NCBI GenBank assembly: GCA_041663565.1 | Contig: JBAYMJ010000009.1 | Span: 1-49,667 of the forward strand | Direction of reading: 5' to 3' | From: CAINOH01 sp041663565 | Lineage (GTDB): Archaea > Micrarchaeota > Micrarchaeia > Norongarragalinales > CAINOH01 | DNA: 49,667 nucleotides | In this document: one piece after another, positions 1 through 12,349 of the stretch | How positions within the stretch are numbered: the stretch's first letter is position 1 | Layout: each line of letters starts with the position of its first letter | Notes under the pieces: model-generated | Told to the model about the DNA's origin: nothing | Seen by the model: only the letters and a program-made list of their open reading frames with translations | Databases searched by the model: none | Program-made: the position numbers and the translations under genes

Positions 1-1
1 A

Positions 2-892
2 GCCTTCGAGTCCGCAAGAATCCACCTGTCCGGGGTAATCAGCCGGCAATTCTGCAGCCACCCCCTGCACAGGGACTCCAGCCGCTCAGTAGACGACTTC
101 CTCAAGGAGTTCGACGTCCCGGCAGTGGTGGGTTTGGACACCCGCGCGATAGTCACCAAGGTGCGCAACTACGGCGTGGTCCCATCGGCGATTATACCGC
201 TTGAGGGCCGGACTGTGGAAGAGGCTGTGGAGTCCTGCAGGAAGCAGCTCAAGGGTTTCGACTACTCCGGCATCGACTTCGTAAGCAAGGTCACCCGGCA
301 GAAGGCCGAAGTGTTTTCGCCGAGTGCGGCGAAGGCAAAGCAAAAACATTCTGTTGTTCTGGTAGATTGCGGGGTCAAGCAAAACATCATCCGCGAGCTT
401 GTCAGCCGCGGCTGCGAAGTCACGGTAGTCCCAGCAGGCACCGAAGCAAAAACAATTCTTGCAACCAAGCCCGACGGCGTGGTGTACTCAAACGGCCCCG
501 GCGACCCCGCGTTGATGACCTATGCAGTAGCCTCCTGCCGCCAAATCGTCGGGAAGGTGCCCGTGTTCGGCATCTGCCTCGGCCACCAAATCCTCGGACA
601 CGCCCTTGGCGCAAAGACCTACAAGCTCAAGTTCGGCCACCGCGGCGCGAACCAGCCCGTTGTTGACAACCTTTCCGGAAAGTGCTTTTTGACCTCGCAG
701 AACCACGGGTTTGCGGTCAGGGACATCCCGAAGGGAGTGACCGACTGGCTTACCAACCTGAATGACCGGAGCAACGAGGGATTGCGCTGCGAGGACAAGA
801 GCGCGTTCTCGGTGCAGTTCCATCCCGAGGCCGCACCCGGCCCATTGGATACCCGATTTTTGTTCGATGATTTTGTGAAGATGCTGAAATGA
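2..892 (+). CDS. carA: Carbamoyl-phosphate synthase small (glutaminase) subunit, 5'-truncated by window edge
   Basis: Hydrolyses glutamine and passes ammonia to CarB for carbamoyl phosphate synthesis (pyrimidine and arginine pathways). The reading frame is open from base 2, so the N-terminus lies upstream of the window; an internal GTG/ATG start should not be used. The visible part begins in the N-terminal CPSase domain (ESARIHLSG, then VVGLDTRAIV) and continues into a class I glutamine amidotransferase domain: nucleophile Cys in FGICLGHQ, catalytic His and Glu in FHPEAAPGP, and oxyanion-region SNGPGDP. All three triad residues are present, so the glutaminase should be active. The stop lies 16 nt before carB, so the two subunits are almost certainly co-transcribed. 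Confidence 0.96.
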   Translation, partial: AFESARIHLSGVISRQFCSHPLHRDSSRSVDDFLKEFDVPAVVGLDTRAIVTKVRNYGVVPSAIIPLEGRTVEEAVESCRKQLKGFDYSGIDFVSKVTRQKAEVFSPSAAKAKQKHSVVLVDCGVKQNIIRELVSRGCEVTVVPAGTEAKTILATKPDGVVYSNGPGDPALMTYAVASCRQIVGKVPVFGICLGHQILGHALGAKTYKLKFGHRGANQPVVDNLSGKCFLTSQNHGFAVRDIPKGVTDWLTNLNDRSNEGLRCEDKSAFSVQFHPEAAPGPLDTRFLFDDFVKMLK

Positions 893-908
893 AGTAAAGC
901 TGACGTTC

Positions 909-4058
<3,150 letters not shown>

Positions 4059-4084
4059 AATACGTTCATCTCGTTATCCTATTC

Positions 4085-6547
4085 ATGGAACGCGCTTTCC
4101 TCCTTGACGCCGAGTCGGTCACTAGGCGCCACCAGAGCGCAATACGGCTTTTTCTCAAGGACGAGAAGACCGGCCAGGCGTATCCGGCGTATTTTGACTT
4201 CTCGCCCTATTTTTTGATGGTCCCAAAGACCGAAACAACCGGCGACTTTGGCTCCGCAAAGATGGAGGATTTCAAGAAGGGCCTTGTTTCCCAGAAGTTC
4301 TCCTTCCGCGGAAAGGACGCGAAGATTGTCTCCGTTGACGCCGTCGAGAAGCTGGTCTCCCTCAAGCCTACCAAGCTCCTCAAGATTACTGTTGACCACC
4401 CGCGCAACGTCTCCTTCCTCAGTGGCGAACTTTCCCAGTTCGGCACGCCCTACGAGAACAACATCCCGTTCCACTACCGCTTCATGATAGACTCCGGGCT
4501 CAAGCCCAACGCGCTTGTGGAGTACGAGGAGTCGGACGACGGCTTTGTCCGCAAGGCAAGGAAAGAGCACGCCGAGGGCTTCCCGGCACTTCGCACGCTT
4601 GCGATAGACATCGAGGCCTTCAGCACTTCAGGTTCGCTTCCCGAGCCCGGCCGCGACCCGTGCATAATGGTAAGCTACGCATCCTCAGTCAAGGACGCGG
4701 GCGTAATCACGTTCAAGCACAAGGTGGATGCGCCGAACGTTGAAAATGCCGCTGACGAGAAGGCGATGCTTGAAAGCCTTTCCAAAATCATCGCACAGAA
4801 CCATACTGATTTGCTTTGCACCTACAACGGCGACGCCTTCGACCTTCCCTTCCTGCAGAAGCGGGCTGAAGTAAACGGCGCGGCGCTCCGGCTTGGCCGC
4901 ACCAAAAAGCACGTGTACGCGAAGAAAATCGGGATGCGCACCAAGACCTACGTTCCCGGCCGCATACACTTCGACGTCTATCACGCAATCACGTTCCTCA
5001 ACACAGTTGGCGCAATCAAGCTCCAGCGCCTCACGCTTGACGACGCGTACTTCGAGCTGTTCGGAAAGCACAAGGTGGACCTGAAGTACGACCAGATTTG
5101 GGAGAACTGGAAGACCGGGAAGGGAATGGACAAGGTCGCCGAGTACGCGAAGGTCGACTCCATAGCCTGTCTTGAGCTTGCGAACTACTGCCTTGACTTG
5201 GAGCTCGCGCTTTCGCGCCAGGTTGGCCTTCCCATGTTCGAGTCAAGCAGGGCAACAGCCGGTCAGCTGGTCGAGTTCTATTTGATGCGCAAGTCGTTCG
5301 AGTACAACGAGATGGTGCCCAACAAGCCGTCCTATTCCGAGGTCGTGGCGCGCTCGGAAAACCCCCTGCAGGGCGCGTTCGTGAAGACTCCCGAGCCAGG
5401 CGTGTACGAGAACATCGCGGTGCTCGACTTCCGCTCGCTTTATCCTTCCATAATAGTCTCTCACAACATCGACCCGTCGACAAAGGACTGTGGCTGCTGC
5501 ACCGACAGGGAGACCGAGGCCGCGACCGGGCACCACTACTGCAAAAAGCGCAAGGGCCTGATACCGCGCGTCCTCGAGGAGGTCCTGGAATCCCGTTTTG
5601 CAATCAAGGCCAAGCTCTCCGAAATCAAGAGGGCGAGGGGAGCTGACACCCACGAGTACAAGCAGCTGTACGCGACGCAGTGGGCGTTGAAGGTCATCGC
5701 GAACAGCTTCTACGGCTACCTCGCCTACCCGCGCTCGCGCTGGTACGACTTCGACTGCGGCTCGGCAATCACCGGACTTGCGCGCAACTACATCAAGGCA
5801 ACAATGGAGGCTGCGGAAGAGTCCGGGTACAAGGTCCTATACGGCGACACCGATTCGCTGATGATACAATACCCCGCAGGCGAGGAGGACAAGGTCTTCG
5901 AGTTCCGTGCAAGGGTGAACAAGAAGCTCCCCGGCAACATGGAATTGGAGCTTGAGGAGTTCTTCGTGCGCGGCCTCTTCGTGAGCAAGAAGGCAACTGG
6001 AGCAGCGGCGAAGGCCGAGGGCGCGAAGAAGAAATACGCAATGATTACCAAGGAAGGGAAGATCAAGATACGCGGGTTCGAGCTCGTGCGGAGGGACTGG
6101 AGCGGGGTCGCGAAGCGCACCCAGAAGGAGCTTTTGCGCATCCTCCTTGAGACCGGCAACGTCAAGGCTGCCGCGGACATGGTGATGAAGGTAATCACCG
6201 AGCTGAAGGCCGGCAAGGTCCCCCTTGACGACCTCACGATTTTGACGCAGCTGAGAAAGAAAGCCGGTTCTTACGCAGTGATGTCGCCCGAGCTGATGGC
6301 ATCGCAGAAGGCCAAGGCGGCAGGCATCCGGCTTCCCGACAACGCAATCATAGGCTACGTGATTGGGAAGAAGGGCAAGTCAATCTCGGACAAGGCAGTG
6401 CTGCGCGAGTTGGCAACTGACTACGACCCCGACTATTACATCAACAACCAGGTCATCCCGGCAACTCTCAAGCTCCTGTCCGCATTCGGCTACGACGAGG
6501 ACGCGCTAAAGTCGAAGGGCACGCAGAGCAAGCTGGGCGACTGGTAA
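4085..6547 (+). CDS. polB: Family B DNA polymerase I (replicative type, with 3'-5' exonuclease)
   Basis: 820 residues from the ATG at 4085; an in-frame extension overlaps the end of carB and lacks homology. Template-directed DNA synthesis with proofreading. Exo I is LAIDIEAFS (D175, E177), Exo II TYNGDAFDLPF (~246-256) and Exo III YAKVD (Y354, D358). Polymerase motif A is DFRSLYPSII (448-457), motif B ANSFYGYLA (~539-547) and motif C YGDTDS (586-591). All catalytic carboxylates are present. The chain ends in QSKLGDW, a PIP-box-like motif (QxxLxxW) expected to bind the PCNA clamp, placed at the extreme C-terminus. It sits 26 nt after carB and probably shares its transcript. No intein is seen in the motif A or C regions, where archaeal polB inteins commonly insert. 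Confidence 0.96.
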   Translation: MERAFLLDAESVTRRHQSAIRLFLKDEKTGQAYPAYFDFSPYFLMVPKTETTGDFGSAKMEDFKKGLVSQKFSFRGKDAKIVSVDAVEKLVSLKPTKLLKITVDHPRNVSFLSGELSQFGTPYENNIPFHYRFMIDSGLKPNALVEYEESDDGFVRKARKEHAEGFPALRTLAIDIEAFSTSGSLPEPGRDPCIMVSYASSVKDAGVITFKHKVDAPNVENAADEKAMLESLSKIIAQNHTDLLCTYNGDAFDLPFLQKRAEVNGAALRLGRTKKHVYAKKIGMRTKTYVPGRIHFDVYHAITFLNTVGAIKLQRLTLDDAYFELFGKHKVDLKYDQIWENWKTGKGMDKVAEYAKVDSIACLELANYCLDLELALSRQVGLPMFESSRATAGQLVEFYLMRKSFEYNEMVPNKPSYSEVVARSENPLQGAFVKTPEPGVYENIAVLDFRSLYPSIIVSHNIDPSTKDCGCCTDRETEAATGHHYCKKRKGLIPRVLEEVLESRFAIKAKLSEIKRARGADTHEYKQLYATQWALKVIANSFYGYLAYPRSRWYDFDCGSAITGLARNYIKATMEAAEESGYKVLYGDTDSLMIQYPAGEEDKVFEFRARVNKKLPGNMELELEEFFVRGLFVSKKATGAAAKAEGAKKKYAMITKEGKIKIRGFELVRRDWSGVAKRTQKELLRILLETGNVKAAADMVMKVITELKAGKVPLDDLTILTQLRKKAGSYAVMSPELMASQKAKAAGIRLPDNAIIGYVIGKKGKSISDKAVLRELATDYDPDYYINNQVIPATLKLLSAFGYDEDALKSKGTQSKLGDW

Positions 6548-6600
6548 TATTTTGGTTTGGAAACAAGTGAATGATTGTACTTTATTGACGGTGCGAAAAA

Positions 6601-7494
6601 TTGGACGAAGAAACAAAACAGAAATATCTTGAGGCCGGCAAAATCGCCTCCGAGGCGCTGGCTTATGCTAAGAAAAAGCTCAAGCCGGGAATCCAGCTCC
6701 TCGAGCTTGCGGACTCGGTCGAGGCAAAAATCATCGAGCAGGGCGGCGGCATCGCTTTTCCCATCAACCTCTCTTCCAACAACGTCGCAGCGCACGACAC
6801 GCCCGTACCTGGCGACGACCGCGTGCTTGGCGGGCACGACCTGCTCAAGGTGGACGTTGGCGTGCAGGTGGACGGCTACATCGCAGACTGCGCGTTTTCC
6901 TATTCAGCCGACCCCTCGCACGGCCAGCTGATTGGGGCAAGCAGGGCCGCGCTTGATGCCGCAATCGCGACCATCAAGCCCGGGGTCGTTTCCCGCGAGG
7001 TGGGCAAGGCAATAAGCGACGCAATCACCAGCCGTGGTTTCAACCCTGTCGTGAACCTGTGCGGCCACGCGCTTGGCAGGTACACCGTGCACGCGGGAGA
7101 GGAAGTGCCCAACGTGCCGCACGGCTCCTACGAGTTTGCGGAAGGCGACGTGTTCGCAGTGGAGCCCTTCGCGACAACCGGCGAGGGAGTAGTGCGCGAC
7201 CACGGTGAGTGCCAGATTTTCCGGCTAAGCGAGGGCAAGTCAAGGCTTGCGCAAAGCAGGCAGCTTGCAAAAAACGCCGAAAAATACCGGGGGCTCCCGT
7301 TCTGCAGGCGCTGGCTTGCCCGCGACTTCCCTTCCACGCCCCACGACCTTGCAATCAGCGACCTGGTGCGCTGCGGCGGGCTTGAGGACTACTACCCGCT
7401 TGCAGAAAAATCCGGGAGGCTCGTCTCCCAGGCTGAAAACACCCTCATCGTGACCGGAGACGGGTGCGTCCCTACAGTGAAATTGCCCGCCTGA
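6601..7494 (+). CDS. map: Methionine aminopeptidase, type II
   Basis: 297 residues. Removes the initiator methionine from nascent proteins; cytosolic dinuclear metalloenzyme. Metal ligands can be read in order: Asp in VDVGVQVDGYIADCAFSY (two Asp), His in GHALGRYTVHAG, Glu in FAVEPFATTGEG, and a late Glu in QAENTLIVT. AVEPFATTGEG and a roughly 60-residue insert before the last ligand mark the archaeal/eukaryotic type II form. The start is TTG at 6601 with a GGTG element about 9 nt upstream; no in-frame ATG precedes it. It follows polB after 53 nt, a spacer holding an AT-rich TATA-like stretch at about 6545-6555, so it may have its own promoter. Confidence 0.94.
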   Translation: MDEETKQKYLEAGKIASEALAYAKKKLKPGIQLLELADSVEAKIIEQGGGIAFPINLSSNNVAAHDTPVPGDDRVLGGHDLLKVDVGVQVDGYIADCAFSYSADPSHGQLIGASRAALDAAIATIKPGVVSREVGKAISDAITSRGFNPVVNLCGHALGRYTVHAGEEVPNVPHGSYEFAEGDVFAVEPFATTGEGVVRDHGECQIFRLSEGKSRLAQSRQLAKNAEKYRGLPFCRRWLARDFPSTPHDLAISDLVRCGGLEDYYPLAEKSGRLVSQAENTLIVTGDGCVPTVKLPA

Positions 7495-7515
7495 CCGGCC
7501 CTCTTTTCGGATTGG

Positions 7516-7523
7516 TTTTAAAG
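7516..7523 (+). promoter_or_regulatory. TATA box (TTTTAAAG) for the 7545 membrane-protein gene
   Basis: TTTTAAAG centred about 26 nt before the ATG at 7545, the spacing expected if the transcript starts at or near the start codon. Supports a leaderless start at 7545 rather than the in-frame ATG at 7536. Confidence 0.5.
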
Positions 7524-7544
7524 CCAAAAATTCTAATGCTAGAC

Positions 7545-8762
7545 ATGGCTACAGACAGTGCCGCAGCAGGCAGCACCCGGGCTTCGGCCGCAATCGCCGT
7601 TGCGGACCCGGCGAAGGAGTCCTTTTCGTTCCAAAACCCCCTTGACGAGGTCGACGAGAGCAAAAAACTCGGCCTCTTTTTGTTCCTCGTGCTGTTGGTG
7701 GTCTTCGGCTTTTCGCTCTACTGCTACTCGCGCATCGGCCTTGACTTCGGCCCCGTCTGCGACGTGTTCAATGCAAGCCAGACCCTCGCCAAGCTGGTCA
7801 GCCCCGCGGCGCTCATGTTCGTCTTTTTGTTCTCGCTCTCGATAGCAATCGCCGCAGCGGCATCGAGGGGCCTGGGAGTCCGGGAGGCGGCAATCCTGTC
7901 CGCAATGGCGTCCCTTCTTCCCGCAATAGTCCTCGGCTGCGTGTTTTCAAGCTACATATGCCCGTTCATCGGCTTTGCAGTTGCAATAATTGCCGCGTCG
8001 TTTTTTGCCTGCAGGCTCCCACCCGAGTCCGCCTCCTTTACGGGCGCATATTCCATGGTGGGCCGCGCAATCCTGGTGTTCACCATAGTCGCCTGCATCC
8101 TGACGTTCATCGTCGTATCCCAGCAGCGCGAGCAGTACTTCGGCGAGTTCTTCTCGGGCCTCGCGGGCGCCTCGCCCATAGTGATGGCGCAGGGTGCGGG
8201 CGTGCTTTCAAAAGTCGTCGCCAACTTCCAGGTCACTCCGGCCCAGCTTGAGAACTTCATGCCGCGCGAGGAAATCCTAATGCAGCTGCGGCAGCAGGCG
8301 CGCTCGCAGGTGGAGGCGCTGTCCCCGCGCGAATCCGTGCGCGCCAATCTTTTGGCATCCGACCCGGGCTTCTCATCCCTCAGCGCGTCCGAGCAGGAGG
8401 GGATGATAAACGGGACTTACGCGGCGGCGGTGCTGAAGATAATCAACGAGACCAACGAGGACGCGCTGGTCAACGCCACGTACGCCGAGCTGTCGGTGCA
8501 GGCCGGCTCGCTGAAGAATAACCTGGCGGGAGCCCTGAACGATTATGCAAACAAGCCGCCCAAGAAGCTTACGGCGCAGGAGATAGCGAACGTCAAGTCG
8601 CAGCTTTTGAACGACCCGTCGTACGTCCAGCTCCACGACATGTTCCCGATAGCGATGGCGTTGCTTGTCTGGTCGCTGCTTTCGCTTGCAATGATTCCGG
8701 TGAGGCTGCTTGCGTCGTTGCTGGCGTTTTTTGGGTTCAAGCTGCAGAAACAGGCTGGATGA
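7545..8762 (+). CDS. Polytopic membrane protein of unknown function
   Basis: 405 residues from ATG 7545; an in-frame ATG at 7536 is an alternative. Not recognised as a known family. After a ~35-residue polar N-terminus come a cluster of about five hydrophobic segments (LGLFLFLVLLVVFGFSLYCY; a Leu/Ala-rich pair; FIGFAVAIIAASFFACRL; AILVFTIVACILTFIVV), then an extracytoplasmic-looking helical region of about 190 residues with several N-x-T/S sequons (NGT, NET, NAT), and a final hydrophobic stretch near the C-terminus ending in FFGFKLQKQAG. Its stop codon overlaps the start of the next gene by 4 nt (ATGA), so the two are translationally coupled; a joint role in the envelope is likely but unproven. 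Confidence 0.75.
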   Translation: MATDSAAAGSTRASAAIAVADPAKESFSFQNPLDEVDESKKLGLFLFLVLLVVFGFSLYCYSRIGLDFGPVCDVFNASQTLAKLVSPAALMFVFLFSLSIAIAAAASRGLGVREAAILSAMASLLPAIVLGCVFSSYICPFIGFAVAIIAASFFACRLPPESASFTGAYSMVGRAILVFTIVACILTFIVVSQQREQYFGEFFSGLAGASPIVMAQGAGVLSKVVANFQVTPAQLENFMPREEILMQLRQQARSQVEALSPRESVRANLLASDPGFSSLSASEQEGMINGTYAAAVLKIINETNEDALVNATYAELSVQAGSLKNNLAGALNDYANKPPKKLTAQEIANVKSQLLNDPSYVQLHDMFPIAMALLVWSLLSLAMIPVRLLASLLAFFGFKLQKQAG

Positions 8763-11641
8763 TTGTGGTTTTCGTGGCCCGTAAAAGCATTGCAGGAAGG
8801 GTCTTTCCCCTCGTTCTGGCAGCCGTGCTCCTTTCGTCCTTTGCTGCGGCGGACGCGTACGACGCCAAATGCCTGAGCGTTGACGCCCCATCAACGGTCT
8901 ACCACGGCCAGGCGTTCTATGCCAACTTTACGTTCCTCAACACCGGCACCAGCACCCTGTCGAGCACTTATAATTGGCAAAGGGCGTACTTCGGCCTCTA
9001 CAACTACGCATACCCAAGCTTCACCTGGACTGACAGCAAGTACTACTACTATTCCGGCAGCTGGAGCATCAGCCCCGGCAAGCAGCTGACCTTCAACATC
9101 AGGGCAACTTCGGTGGGCACAAGCCCCGGCTTCAGGGATATATCCTCAGTCATCAGGGAGCGGTATCCCGATGACGTGATAATCAGCAGCGCCTGTCCCT
9201 CGACGTCCATTTACGTGTTGGGCTACGTGAATGCTACCGCCGGCTCCCCTTCGGCGACCCAGCTTGCAAGCGACGTGTCCGGACGGTACGAGTATTCGGT
9301 CTCCTTCCCGTTCACCAACAACGGCTACGCGCCCTGGACGTACGGGTCGTTCACCGCCTATGCGAATGCCAGCGACTCGGTCTTCCCTACGTCAACCGGA
9401 GGGTATGCCACCAGCGGGTCCTTTGGCATGGCAACCGGGGACAGCATCCCAACGTGGTCCTCGAAGACGTTCAACATGCTGATATACCCCCAAATCCGGT
9501 CGTCCGCCTATACCCTGAGGATTTCGGGAAGGATGCAGAACCTTACCGGCGGCTCCAGCCTGTTCGGGACCCAGGGCGACCTGTTGATCAGCATACCCGC
9601 AGCCACACCCTCGCCGAGCCCGTCCCCGTCGCCCAGTCCTTCTCCAAGTCCGTCCCCGTCGCCCAGTCCGTCGCCTTCTCCGAGTCCTTCACCTAGTCCT
9701 TCCCCGAGCCCATCGCCATCTCCCAGCCCTTCGCCGTCGCCTTTCCCAAGTCCTTCACCCAGTCCGTCGCCTTCGCCCTCGCCAAGCCCTTCACCATCGC
9801 CTTCGCCAACGGCAACAGTAACAGTCACCCCGAACCCCAACGCGTATTACTGGGTCAACGGCACGGTGGTTGACCCCACCGCTTCGTCCTCTGCGCCATA
9901 CCCTGCAGTTCCCTTTGCTTCGGTCTACCTACACAGCGACACGACGTATTACGGGTACCACCAGGCTGACGGCAACGGCAACTTCAGCTTCTACCTGTCG
10001 CCAGGGAGCTACGTGCTCAACGCGACCGCCGTAGATTACGTTACCGGCAACAACGTCAGCGTCACCGTGTCAAGCCAGGGCGTCTTCGCAACCGTCTTTG
10101 CCAACCATTCTTCCACTCCCGGCGCGGCCAACGGCTCGATATACGGCGCCGTCACGGACTATTACTCGGGTGCGGCAATATCAGGCGTCAACGTCACCCT
10201 CTTTTTGAAGGCGAACGACTCGAGCTTCCAGTACGTTTCAAGCGCGCTTACGGCCTCCGACGGCTACTATTCCTTCAACCAGCTTGCAGGCGGCAACTAC
10301 TCGCTGACTGCGGTGATTTCGTCGTACCTCTATCCCGACGCGCGCGCGGTGGAAGTGGCTTCCTCGCAGGTCTATGCCGAGTTCAGGCTCCTGCCGAAGC
10401 CCTACATCTACGGCTTCGTAAAGGATTCCAACAGCGCAGGCATAGGGTCCGCACTCGTCAACGCCACCCCCGCAAACTCCGGCGGAAGCCCGGTCACCGT
10501 CTACACTAATTCATCCGGAGGCTACCGGTTCGACTCGCTCATCTCCAGCAACTACACGCTGCGCGCATCCAAGGACGGCTACGTCTCCATGAGCGTATCG
10601 AACGTTCCCACCCCGGCTTCGGAAGGAGTTCGCGCGGACTTTTCTCTGTCAACAGCGGAGGCCACCGCAACCCCCGCGGCCACCGTCGCCCCGACCGCTA
10701 CCCCGGCCGCCTCATCGGCCCCCGCGCCCACGTATGCGGAATCTGTCCCGATTACCCAGGCGGGGTGCCTTCCCTTCACAGCAGACCCGGTGCTGGTTGC
10801 GGAGTGCAACAGGAGCAACGGCTTCTACGAGTACGACCGCGACACGCAGACCAACTGCATAACCGGCGGGCACTGCAGCTTCAACCGTACGAGCGCACCC
10901 GTGCCCAGCCCCTCGCCCAACACCGCCTCTTACAACCTGCCTTTCTCGTCAAGCGTCCAGAAGGCGCCGGCGGCCGAAATTTACGGCCTTGACTACTCCA
11001 CCTCGCCTTCGGTAATAGTCGAGGACAAGGTCACCAACCTCACGGGAGTAGTCAACGCGTCCAAGGCGGTGTCCAACTTCTCGTGCGCAGGCCCCTCGGA
11101 TTGCGCCTGCAGGCTCGGCAAGATGAGCGTGAACGGGAAGCTCCAGGACAACTATTTCGTGCCCGACTCAACAGGCGAGTCCGGGTATTACTTCTACAAC
11201 ATAAGCTGCAACTTCTCGATTCCCGTGAACGGCAACTACTCCATATTCGCCTTCGACATCGACCAGGGCGTGCAGACCAACGGCGTGCGGATACAGTTCG
11301 TGCCCAACCAGCGGCCCATAGTATACATCCTCGCGCCCGAGGCCGAGCCCGTGCCGGCGGTCGTGGTCGCCGCAAGCGTGGTAATCGCGCTCGGAATCCT
11401 AGCGTTCGCCGCATTCGCGCTATTTGACTTCATGTTCCGCGACGCGCGCAAGGTAGCCCAGCTTGAGGCGCAGAAGTGCCAGATAGTCGAGGACATAAAG
11501 ATGGTCAAGTACCGCTTCATGAAGCGGCAGATAGACGAGGCCACGTTCCGGAAGGCCATGGCCGAGAAGGAGAAGGAGTACACCCTTGTCGTCAGCCAGC
11601 TGAAGACCTTGAAGCAGGACCTCAAGGACGCCGGGCAGTAG
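8759..11641 (+). CDS. Large secreted/surface protein: Pro-Ser tract, carboxypeptidase-regulatory-like domains, C-terminal membrane anchor
   Basis: 960 residues. An N-terminal signal peptide (Arg/Lys then a Leu/Val/Ala-rich core ending near FAAADA) is followed by a Tyr/Ser/Thr-rich beta region of about 250 residues. Next come an almost pure Pro-Ser repeat (residues 284-350) and about three carboxypeptidase-regulatory/CNA-B-like beta modules (e.g. SIYGAVTDYYSGAAISGVNV, IYGFVKDSNSAGIGSALV), each with an LxAGxYxL/LxSxNYxL ending. Then follow an Ala/Thr/Pro linker (~630-670), a Cys-containing domain, one transmembrane helix (~855-880) and a charged cytoplasmic coiled-coil tail (~885-960). Many N-x-S/T sequons suggest an exposed, glycosylated wall protein. 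The start overlaps the upstream membrane-protein stop by 4 nt. No enzymatic motif was seen. Confidence 0.85.
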   Translation: MIVVFVARKSIAGRVFPLVLAAVLLSSFAAADAYDAKCLSVDAPSTVYHGQAFYANFTFLNTGTSTLSSTYNWQRAYFGLYNYAYPSFTWTDSKYYYYSGSWSISPGKQLTFNIRATSVGTSPGFRDISSVIRERYPDDVIISSACPSTSIYVLGYVNATAGSPSATQLASDVSGRYEYSVSFPFTNNGYAPWTYGSFTAYANASDSVFPTSTGGYATSGSFGMATGDSIPTWSSKTFNMLIYPQIRSSAYTLRISGRMQNLTGGSSLFGTQGDLLISIPAATPSPSPSPSPSPSPSPSPSPSPSPSPSPSPSPSPSPSPSPSPSPSPFPSPSPSPSPSPSPSPSPSPSPTATVTVTPNPNAYYWVNGTVVDPTASSSAPYPAVPFASVYLHSDTTYYGYHQADGNGNFSFYLSPGSYVLNATAVDYVTGNNVSVTVSSQGVFATVFANHSSTPGAANGSIYGAVTDYYSGAAISGVNVTLFLKANDSSFQYVSSALTASDGYYSFNQLAGGNYSLTAVISSYLYPDARAVEVASSQVYAEFRLLPKPYIYGFVKDSNSAGIGSALVNATPANSGGSPVTVYTNSSGGYRFDSLISSNYTLRASKDGYVSMSVSNVPTPASEGVRADFSLSTAEATATPAATVAPTATPAASSAPAPTYAESVPITQAGCLPFTADPVLVAECNRSNGFYEYDRDTQTNCITGGHCSFNRTSAPVPSPSPNTASYNLPFSSSVQKAPAAEIYGLDYSTSPSVIVEDKVTNLTGVVNASKAVSNFSCAGPSDCACRLGKMSVNGKLQDNYFVPDSTGESGYYFYNISCNFSIPVNGNYSIFAFDIDQGVQTNGVRIQFVPNQRPIVYILAPEAEPVPAVVVAASVVIALGILAFAAFALFDFMFRDARKVAQLEAQKCQIVEDIKMVKYRFMKRQIDEATFRKAMAEKEKEYTLVVSQLKTLKQDLKDAGQ
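9608..9808 (+). repeat. Degenerate hexanucleotide repeat encoding a (Pro-Ser)n linker
   Basis: About 201 nt of CCN-TCN/AGY codon pairs giving 67 residues of alternating Pro and Ser with a single Phe interruption. Codons are varied (CCC/CCG/CCA/CCT, TCG/TCC/TCA/AGC/AGT), so the DNA is not a perfect microsatellite, which limits slippage. Probably an extended, rigid, surface-exposed spacer. Confidence 0.9.
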
Positions 11642-11815
11642 GCACTGCAGTCGTTATTAATTAGGCTTAATCAGACGCTATCAACCTCATCACAAATCAG
11701 CGGTTGTTCAAACGTTCATCATCAGGATATTTAGGCCAGCCCAACGTCTTTAAGCTTTCCAGCGCCCAATTATACTCCTGCACTGCTATTTGCATCTCTG
11801 CAAACGTGTTTTTGT
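11642..11815. other. Intergenic spacer before tRNA-His
   Basis: AT-rich spacer of 174 nt with TATA-like stretches (GTTATTAATTAGG near 11655, CTTTAAGC near 11751, AATTATAC near 11768). No gene is seen; probably holds the tRNA-His promoter. Confidence 0.4.
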
Positions 11816-11889
11816 GGCTGCGGTGGTGTAGTCGGTTAGCATCGGGGATTGTGGATCCCCTGACCCGGGTTCGAATCCCGGCCGCGGCC
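11816..11889 (+). tRNA. tRNA-His (anticodon GTG)
   Basis: Acceptor GCTGCGG (11817-11823) pairs with CCGCGGC (11882-11888). The extra G at 11816 (G-1) faces discriminator C at 11889, the His identity pair, so G-1 is genome-encoded. The anticodon stem-loop is GGGGA-TTGTGGA-TCCCC with anticodon GTG. The T arm is CCGGG-TTCGAAT-CCCGG. CCA is not encoded. No intron. Confidence 0.96.
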
Positions 11890-12025
11890 CTTTCGCTTCT
11901 TATTTTGAGAATCTTTATTAACTTTGGACGCCATAATTATCTATCGGCAAGTAGTTACATTTCGCCTTTTGCGCAGAGCTTAAGTGCGGCCTTGCAGTAA
12001 TCTCTTCTCAACGACGGTGGTTTGT

Positions 12026-12349
12026 TTGGACAGCGGAATCAAGCTCTTCATTGTCACGTGCGACAGGTGCGGCGGCAAGCAGGTCTGGACGCCCGAGACC
12101 ACCGCAAACCCGTGCTTAGGGTGCGAGTGCGTAATCGTAAAGAAGACCGTCTCCGGCCCGGACATGAAGGAAATAAAGACGAAGCACAAGGACCGCGAGC
12201 TCGCCTATTCCGACTACGAAGTCTACACGATTTTCCCGTGCGACATCGACATGGTGCGCGACGTGAACCGCAAGAAGAAGGCGGCTGCCTTCAAGGAGAA
12301 GCTCGCCAACAAGAAGTCCGTGTACACGGTGAAGAAAATCCGCTATTGA
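12026..12349 (+). CDS. Small zinc-binding (double CxxC) protein of unknown function
   Basis: 107 residues from the TTG at 12026, chosen because GGTGG lies 5 nt upstream and the protein then begins MDSGIKLFIVTCDRC. The N-terminal third has CDRC and CLGC, one four-cysteine zinc knuckle (Zn-ribbon-like). The remainder is highly charged and Lys-rich (DVNRKKKAAAFKEKLANKKS), as in nucleic-acid- or ribosome-associated proteins. I do not recognise the family. It stands alone between tRNA-His and the convergent P-type ATPase gene. A hairpin-plus-T-run terminator overlaps its stop. Confidence 0.7.
   Translation: MDSGIKLFIVTCDRCGGKQVWTPETTANPCLGCECVIVKKTVSGPDMKEIKTKHKDRELAYSDYEVYTIFPCDIDMVRDVNRKKKAAAFKEKLANKKSVYTVKKIRY

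Noticed and set aside
9608..9808. Possible CRISPR or tandem-repeat locus
   Set aside because: The repetition is codon-level Pro-Ser alternation within one frame, with no spacer/repeat periodicity.
9508..9840. Gly/Glu-repeat protein on the minus strand
   Set aside because: Simply the reverse complement of the Pro-Ser codon tract; not a separate gene.
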